Assembly (NCBI GenBank): GCA_000482145.1
Contig: AUXH01000073.1
Location: 1 to 46,953 of the forward strand
Source of the DNA: Strigomonas culicis
Lineage: Eukaryota > Euglenozoa > Kinetoplastea > Trypanosomatida > Trypanosomatidae
Direction: 5' to 3'
DNA length: 46,953 bases
Positions 42,901-46,953 of this stretch are shown here, piece after piece. Each line of letters starts with the position of its first letter. Positions within the stretch are counted from its first letter, which is position 1. Made by a program: the position numbers and the translations under genes. Under the pieces are notes generated by a model. That model was given only the letters and a program-made list of their open reading frames with translations. It made no database searches and was not told where the DNA came from.

Positions 42901-44672
42901 ATCTCGTCCTGCTGCCACTGCAGGCAGCGCCGCAGGTAGTCCGCCGGCGCGTCGGGCTCCGCGGCGCCGCGTACGAGGAGGTGGGCCGCCCGCCAGGCAA
43001 ACTCGGCCAGGTGGAGGCAGGTCGCGGGCGCCTGCGCGAGTAGGTGCGCGCCCATCCGCACAACCCGCTTCTCCAGGCGGTGGAACAGCCGCGCCATGTG
43101 GCTCACGTTGTACAGCAGGAGCGGCCCGAGCGCGCCCGCCGGCGTGGCGGGCAGCTGGCCCCGCCGCTTCAGGCACTGGAGCACGGCGAGCATGGAGACG
43201 ACGCCACTCAGCCGATGCGGCACCGCGCCGTCCTCCTCTTCACACGACACGAAACCATCCAGAAACCAGCGCGCGGTCGCCGCGTCGGTGACGGAGATGC
43301 CGGCGCCCACATGATAGAGCCAGAAGGTGGCCATCCACCCGTTCGCCGGCCCGTCCAGCAGCAGGTGCGCGGGCGGGAGCGCCGCCGCGCCGCCGCCGTC
43401 GCGCGCCGCGCTGGCGACCACGTGGGCCAGCATCGCCTCGTCGTCGCTCATCGCGTGCATTTTGAAGTGCGCGAGGCCGTCGAGCAGGGCGAAGAGGATC
43501 TCCACGGAGAGGCCCACGTAGCGGCCGCACGGCAGCAGCACCGCCTCGCTCACGGCGTCGGCGGCCGGGCCCGCCGGTGCGGCGGCGCGCAGCTGCGCCA
43601 GGAGGGCGCCGCCCTCGTAGTGCGGCGCGGCCGCACCCGGGTCCACGGCGGCATGGACAAGGGCCGCCTTCTCCGCCACCTCCGCCGCCTCCGCCTCGTC
43701 CTGGGGCCGCGCGTGCTGCAGGGCGCTGGACGCGTACTGCTGCGCCTGGTGCGTGTACAGCACAAACAGCGTGTTGAACGTCGTGGGCGCAAGGGCAAGG
43801 CCCGCGGCGGCCAGCTGCGCCAGGCACGACCCCGGCGCGGCGCGCGCCTCCCCAGGCTCCGCCTCCGCGCAGAGCAGCTCGTCGTAGATGAAGGTGTGCG
43901 CGTAGTAGAGGAAGAAGGCGCTCGTCGTGATGCGCGTGGCCACCGCGGCGCTGCGGTCGCGGCCGGCCAGCAGGAGGGTGCGGAGGGGCGCCAGCAGCGC
44001 ATCGTCCATCAGCCCCTGGCCGGCGGCGGCGGCGGCGGCGCTGCCGCTGACGCACGGAGAGGGGAACAGCAGCGCCGTCAGCACGCAGTCGACGAGGCGC
44101 GCCGCACAGAGGTCCGCGTCCAGCGCCGGCGGGAGCGCGCGGACGCCCTCCATGATGCCCCGGCAGAGCGCCCGGAAAAAGAGATGATAGACCTGCCGCT
44201 GCAGCTGGCAGATTTGGCGGAGAAAGAGGCGGTCCTTTTGGTTCGCGTCGGTCACGTCCAGCGGGCGGTCGGCCGGCGGCGGCGCCCCCGCCCCGTCCGC
44301 GTCCTCTTGCTGCTTCGCGCGCCGCTGGAGCAGGAAGGCGGCCTCGATCGCGTCGCGCAGCTGCCGCGTGGACCCGCTCGCGTGGGCCTGCTGCAGCAGC
44401 TCCTGCACGAGCGCGCTGCGGCACCACTGTCGCCGTACCTGCAGCTCGCTGCGCGCGTCTGCGGCCAGCAGCCCGGCGAGGTCGTGCGGCTGCTGCCGCC
44501 GCAGGCCGTCCGCGACCTGCTGCGTCAGCGCGCGCTCGACGAGGTCCGCGGAGGGCGGCAGCGGCGCCGCCTCCGCGGCGGTCGCCAACAGGAGCGGCGC
44601 CGTGTCTGCCAGCGTGACGGTGGGGGCGGACCACCAGTAACCGGATTCGGCCTCCATCGCGCTAGCGGCCAT
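39993..44672 (-). CDS. Unrecognised 1559-residue alpha-helical protein with basic tail
   Basis: I do not recognise this protein. It is almost entirely alpha-helical, rich in Ala and Leu, without repeats that I can align, and would fit a HEAT- or armadillo-like solenoid. Recognisable landmarks are RQICQLQRQVYHLFFRALCRG near 160-180, a conserved-looking LPSVRYMALGELFMFFAFAG near 810-830, and an acidic stretch near 1100-1111 (DSDDDTDTD). From about residue 1470 the tail turns strongly basic and Gly-rich, and it ends in RRHRGGGRHNHR, which suggests nucleic-acid contact or a nuclear location. Large solenoid families to test are nuclear pore scaffold proteins, karyopherins and the Ufd2/UBE4 core; I see no U-box. 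The frame is open and uniform in codon bias throughout. Confidence 0.85.
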   Translation of the reverse strand: MAASAMEAESGYWWSAPTVTLADTAPLLLATAAEAAPLPPSADLVERALTQQVADGLRRQQPHDLAGLLAADARSELQVRRQWCRSALVQELLQQAHASGSTRQLRDAIEAAFLLQRRAKQQEDADGAGAPPPADRPLDVTDANQKDRLFLRQICQLQRQVYHLFFRALCRGIMEGVRALPPALDADLCAARLVDCVLTALLFPSPCVSGSAAAAAAGQGLMDDALLAPLRTLLLAGRDRSAAVATRITTSAFFLYYAHTFIYDELLCAEAEPGEARAAPGSCLAQLAAAGLALAPTTFNTLFVLYTHQAQQYASSALQHARPQDEAEAAEVAEKAALVHAAVDPGAAAPHYEGGALLAQLRAAAPAGPAADAVSEAVLLPCGRYVGLSVEILFALLDGLAHFKMHAMSDDEAMLAHVVASAARDGGGAAALPPAHLLLDGPANGWMATFWLYHVGAGISVTDAATARWFLDGFVSCEEEDGAVPHRLSGVVSMLAVLQCLKRRGQLPATPAGALGPLLLYNVSHMARLFHRLEKRVVRMGAHLLAQAPATCLHLAEFAWRAAHLLVRGAAEPDAPADYLRRCLQWQQDEIDSAHSRARHGGDAAPSPPQRCVGFGSLARLQVQQHLGPRLLSSPPHHYAAGSDARMRPREAGEVGAGERLPPEDAAAPQLVLLGCSLLAHPAATLRDLLERALPTDAMARRGGYDDELLSEQARESPQRAQGYQENPRDEPDEVALTFFPRYYRVFSALDAALHHTSDLLQQQSHPHGPVTEARTALACYYGAALQEVLLQLTMPLVGSSTAPLRNLPSVRYMALGELFMFFAFAGSATPLFPATALTFLREVLPRFFAMDPARPSASPPPPSPQQHFLRYWHELLVVRPASSQSATAPVVNSAKALLRCSLCSSFFLPPLRALGLDRSATTGAAEIAIGLRYPVCAEVAYLRELPRGYFLRGDTRLSRRARADAEAFLDRLLSVREPGGEGRYYFLELLRHIGRCYLQQQVELLVAPAGPGAAAGAKPPALTSTLPYDLVHTFFHAMLLFLETPVTAAEGGDPDEIARQKRWVLAQLRTDLRAQLRDAAAAHPSLAKHLPALAALLALPRADSDDDTDTDAAPPPLSRWAEWFWQTAYEQLSDAPSVCAKALLRDSNRYYMRYIPTPTLIACRGALERHAAVLQEEATERQAALEAAVAADMAALQQQEGSRELPVLLRDYMDDALGHLLLRAARSPVDAAAAACSFVLLLPQLDAHLVRHVVAAAAAPLVKVYTDATHRLLFQATRRLMDSSPVTTLSISVLLHGLIQRLIVPYQRHDLPPAAPAPSAAAAAPVAADGFWPRRQQQQQRELLAALPAEAREATSCLALLLADLVPAVLRALAQGTALGDRCAYYVVRHAAAILGLVARPREQLLQAQQARRRSAQRSEDVTVWLAALLELELPLLEGMAAPAASVELLFARAAAAPDVASAPAAAGAGSTHRRGGRRRREVDERRRIAAERHERAADGGGAKRPRDDAEERRMGRHRAEDGPADGGGGGGVAASHAPEAPAPSQRRHRGGGRHNHR

Positions 44673-44882
44673 TCCCCACTCGCTACTATAAAACTAAATG
44701 TGTACTTATACTAGACTACGTAAAAGAAAAGCAAACATAAGGGGAGAAAAAAAAACTTTTACACGTGCTGCATCGATTGTTGCCGTTGTATACATAAATC
44801 ACGAAGCAAAGAATTATTATCATACTCTCCACTCTTTTTTTTCCCGCTTTCTTCTTCTGGCTTTCATTAACATTTTTTTATT

Positions 44883-45710
44883 TTATCGTGCCGTCTTGTT
44901 CTTCCCAAAGATAGCAGCAGGCGAGGCAGGCGGGTGAGGGTGGCGGCGGACGAAGAAGCTGCACTGCTCCCCCTCCGAGCGCCGCACCTCGTAGAGCTGC
45001 GGGTAGCGCAGAAAGTAGTGCATCGGCCGCACGTTGGGGTACCCCATGCAGTGCACCTTGACCTGCTGCGGCAGCGACACCTCAGGGAAGGGCGTCCACG
45101 CCTCTGGGACGTGCGCGTAGACGGCCAGGCACTTCTCCAACTCCGTCCGCGGGACGGCGCCGCTGCTCCAGAGAGGCTGTTGCTGCTGCTGCTGCTGCTG
45201 TGGGTGCGCCGCACTGCTGCCAGCCGCGACGGGAGGGACCACGACTGCCGAGGGCGGCACTAGGTGGGGGAGGGCCACATACAGCACGCGGAACCCTACT
45301 TGGCGCCTGCCGGCGACCTTTCGCACCTGCGCCCCGCGCGGCGCCGTGGCATCGGAGCCGCCCGTGTACAGCACGAAGTGGGCCGGGTGCGCCTGCAGCA
45401 GCAGCTCCAGCGGCGTGCACAGCGCCTGCCGGGCGGCCGGGCTCAGCTGCTGATAGAGGTCGCCGAGCCGCCGCGGGCCGCGCTGCAGGTGGTGCTGCAG
45501 CTCCAGTAGCAGCGCGCCCGTGGCGTCCGGCACCGGCGCCGCGGTCGCGGGCCGCGGCGGGCGGCCGCTGCCGCCGCCGTCCGTGCACACAGCGCGGCAG
45601 GCGACGGACAGGCTGAGCGCGTGGGGCCGGGTCGCCGGGCCCGCTGCGTAGGCGGACAGGGCGGAGAGGCGTGGGCGACCGGCCCACAGCCGACATCGCA
45701 GTCGGTGCAT
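44883..45710 (-). CDS. Probable mitochondrial protein with two LYxQL-type modules
   Basis: The 275-residue protein begins with an Arg-rich presequence-like segment (MHRLRCRLWAGRPRLSALSAY). A module at about 70-150 contains LGDLYQQLSPAARQAL followed by LLLQAHPAHFVLY and a strand pair. After a Gln run (171-178), a second, more divergent version lies at about 200-260 (MHYFLRYPQLYEVRR, then CSFFVRRHP). The first module resembles one in the neighbouring gene upstream in transcription (LKYLYNQLHPAVQEAL, YNFLTQRKQYFLVV), so the two are probably paralogues or share a domain. The helix-helix-strand layout suggests a winged-helix-like fold. Function is unknown; by association with its neighbour it may act in mitochondrial RNA metabolism. 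Confidence 0.75.
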   Translation of the reverse strand: MHRLRCRLWAGRPRLSALSAYAAGPATRPHALSLSVACRAVCTDGGGSGRPPRPATAAPVPDATGALLLELQHHLQRGPRRLGDLYQQLSPAARQALCTPLELLLQAHPAHFVLYTGGSDATAPRGAQVRKVAGRRQVGFRVLYVALPHLVPPSAVVVPPVAAGSSAAHPQQQQQQQQPLWSSGAVPRTELEKCLAVYAHVPEAWTPFPEVSLPQQVKVHCMGYPNVRPMHYFLRYPQLYEVRRSEGEQCSFFVRRHPHPPASPAAIFGKNKTAR

Positions 45711-45744
45711 CTTTCACAGAGAAAAGGGAAGGCAGAGGAAAGAG

Positions 45745-45778
45745 AGGGAGGGAGGGAGGGAGGGAGGGAGGGAGGGAA
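45745..45778 (-). repeat. (GGGA)n microsatellite, probable pyrimidine tract for the 275-residue gene
   Basis: About eight GGGA units on the plus strand read as CCCT in the transcribed sense, 35 nt upstream of the start at 45710, where a trans-splicing pyrimidine tract is expected. Confidence 0.7.
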
Positions 45779-45965
45779 TAGTTCTGCTCTTGTGCCTACG
45801 CTGTGGTGCGCCGTTCACCTTACTTGCTTGGACTGCTTGGTCACATTTCCAACGTACTGTCACGTGCTAATTCAACAAATAATCCAACAGTACAAGATCA
45901 AGGACGACATACACAGATGGGTATACGCATGTTGCCTGTTGCGATTGCCACCATTCTGTGCTCTG

Positions 45966-45966
45966 T

Positions 45967-46017
<51 letters not shown>

Positions 46018-46020
46018 CAT
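45966..46020. repeat. (AC)n(AT)n(GT)n palindromic microsatellite
   Basis: ACACAC passes into about 24 nt of AT and then into GTGTGT. The order makes the tract self-complementary, so it can fold into one long hairpin in RNA or a cruciform in DNA. It lies about 25-80 nt past the stop of the RG-protein gene. Confidence 0.85.
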
Positions 46021-46045
46021 ATATAATATGTGTGTGAACAGCTCT

Positions 46046-46870
46046 TCATGACGCTGGCTGTGCTGCCGGCGCGGCCGCCCCGGACCCAAACGAACGATGC
46101 TTCGCCTTGTCGTCCATGGCGCCGCGCGCCAGGCCGTCGCCCGTGCTGCTATAGCTCGAGCTCCACCCACCCGCTCGGCCGCGGCCGGCCCCGCGCGGGC
46201 GGGCCGCGCCGGCCGTCGCGTCGGCGCCCCTCCCCCTGCCCCGGCCGCGGCCTCGGCCGCTGCCACGCGGGCGGCTGCTATCCGCGCGGCGCGGTCGCCG
46301 CGGCGGGCGGTAGTGCTCCGAGATGCCCATCATCTGCTGGATCGTGTGCTTCTGGACGTCGCGCTGCAGAAACTTGTGCCGCACGAGTGGGTTTGCCTGC
46401 ACGTAGTAGGATACGCCGCCGCGGGCGGCGTCGCGCCGCTCGACGACGAGGAAGTACTGTTTGCGCTGTGTCAGGAAGTTGTACAGGCCGTCGTGCTTCT
46501 CACTCAGTGCCTCCTGTACGGCGGGGTGGAGCTGGTTGTACAGGTACTTGAGGCTGACGGCCGCCGCGCTGTCGCCGCGGGGCTGCTGGGGCTGGAGCTG
46601 CCGCTCCAGCACACCGATCTTCTTAATGATCTCCGTCAGGCAAATTGTGTCGTCACGCATGGCCGCGCGCGTCTCCGGCAGCAGGACGGAGTCCTGCGCG
46701 AGGTTCAGTGGCATACCGCCGCCGCCGCCGCCGCTGCCACCACTGCTGCCGCCGCCGCCGGAGGGCAGACGCGCGCTACCAAATTTGGACTGCCGCACCG
46801 CCGCTGTCACCGCGTAGCAGCGGTGGGCCGCGGCGAGGGACACGGGGAGGGCGCACAGGCGGCGAAGCAT
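46046..46870 (-). CDS. RG-rich probable mitochondrial RNA-binding protein (MRB1820/TbRGG3-like)
   Basis: From the ATG at 46870 the protein has 274 residues. A presequence-like N-terminus (MLRRLCALPVSLAAAHRCYA) is followed by a Gly-Ser linker (38-52). A module at about 107-158 contains LKYLYNQLHPAVQEAL, YNFLTQRKQYFLVVERR and YYVQANP. The tail (about 190-235) is dense in RG and RGRG repeats, typical of RNA-binding, arginine-methylated proteins. In T. brucei several RGG proteins work in guide-RNA-dependent mitochondrial mRNA editing. From unchecked memory, MRB1820/TbRGG3 lies close to the PDH E1 beta gene there, as this one does here. I reject the upstream ATG at 46906 because the best AG acceptor (46893-46894) lies after it. 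Confidence 0.75.
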   Translation of the reverse strand: MLRRLCALPVSLAAAHRCYAVTAAVRQSKFGSARLPSGGGGSSGGSGGGGGGMPLNLAQDSVLLPETRAAMRDDTICLTEIIKKIGVLERQLQPQQPRGDSAAAVSLKYLYNQLHPAVQEALSEKHDGLYNFLTQRKQYFLVVERRDAARGGVSYYVQANPLVRHKFLQRDVQKHTIQQMMGISEHYRPPRRPRRADSSRPRGSGRGRGRGRGRGADATAGAARPRGAGRGRAGGWSSSYSSTGDGLARGAMDDKAKHRSFGSGAAAPAAQPAS

Positions 46871-46892
46871 ACAATCTGTTTTTCTTTCTTCT

Positions 46893-46913
46893 CTGAAAGA
46901 CAACATGAAGAGA

Positions 46914-46952
<39 letters not shown>
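46893..46952 (-). promoter_or_regulatory. CT-repeat pyrimidine tract and acceptor for the RG-protein gene
   Basis: The GA microsatellite at the window end (46911-46952) reads as (CT)n in the transcribed sense, followed by TTGTCTTTCAG with AG at 46893-46894. This places the mRNA 5' end downstream of the ATG at 46906 and gives a 22-nt 5'UTR before 46870. Confidence 0.65.

Positions 46953-46953
<1 letters not shown>

Larger units (their letters stand above)
45711..46045. other. Intergenic region between the two LYxQL-module genes
   Basis: Spacer of 335 nt holding a (GGGA)n run (in the transcribed sense a TCCC pyrimidine tract upstream of the 275-residue gene) and an (AC)n(AT)n(GT)n tract close to the stop of the RG-protein gene. 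No gene seen. Confidence 0.8.

Noticed and set aside
39951..44714. Plus-strand frames of 501 and 556 codons
   Set aside because: Antisense shadows of the 1559-residue gene.
1..46953. CRISPR arrays, tRNA or rRNA genes, transposons, retroposons
   Set aside because: No regularly spaced repeats, cloverleaf-like sequences with A/B boxes, reverse transcriptase or transposase frames were seen. The only repeats are microsatellites.
1..46953. Bacterial origin or endosymbiont contig
   Set aside because: Eukaryote-only genes (MAD2, LSm8, CFAP251, TRAPPC8, eIF3f-like), AT-rich spacers and trans-splice signals rule this out; no Shine-Dalgarno-like spacing is present.
1..46953. A transcription strand-switch region or promoter
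   Set aside because: All supported genes have the same orientation and no divergent or convergent junction occurs in the window.

Overview
The window looks like part of a trypanosomatid (kinetoplastid) nuclear chromosome. All twenty protein genes I can support lie on the minus strand, none has an intron, and each is a GC-rich, strongly GC3-biased open frame. They are separated by sharply AT-rich spacers full of simple repeats. Several starts are preceded, on the minus strand, by a pyrimidine tract and an AG, as expected for spliced-leader trans-splicing acceptors. The gene content fits as well: flagellar proteins, a mitochondrial RNA-binding RG protein, MAD2, LSm8, and mitochondrial ribosome and Fe-S cluster factors. 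I cannot name the species. The pattern is one stretch of a single polycistronic transcription unit read from position 46953 towards position 1; no strand switch, tRNA or rRNA is visible.

Layout from high to low coordinate, which is the direction of transcription: two related mitochondrial-type proteins, one with an RG-rich tail (46870-44883); a 1559-residue protein I do not recognise (44672-39993); pyruvate dehydrogenase E1 beta (39495-38452); LSm8 (37550-37251); a leucine-rich-repeat protein (36970-33998); the HscB/Jac1 co-chaperone (33673-32822); a 1585-residue helical-repeat protein (32523-27766); MAD2 (27140-26529); an unknown 845-residue protein (26148-23611); an EF-P-like protein with a likely mitochondrial presequence (23174-22497); a twin CX9C protein (22119-21883); mitochondrial ribosomal protein uL24m (21387-20113); DGAT2 (19706-18162); a small one-TM protein, probably of the mitochondrial inner membrane (17389-16952); an MPN protein, probably eIF3f (16360-15374); the axonemal protein CFAP251 (14773-11474); a three-BRCT protein (10917-8242); a casein kinase 1 (7440-5983); and TRAPPC8/Trs85, cut by the window edge (4737-1).

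As usual in trypanosomatids the neighbours do not form a functional operon. Still, about eight of the twenty genes look mitochondrial: E1 beta, HscB, uL24m, the EF-P-like protein, the CX9C protein, the one-TM protein and the related pair. Two or three look flagellar. From memory, and unchecked, LSm8, PDH E1 beta and the RNA-editing-associated protein MRB1820/TbRGG3 lie close together on Trypanosoma brucei chromosome 3, so this may be a conserved syntenic block.

The least explained content is the related pair with a shared LYxQLxPA module, the organellar EF-P-like factor, the three large proteins without a recognisable family, a three-BRCT protein with a duplicated TPYLQ motif, and a pair of perfect adjacent hairpins in a 3'UTR.
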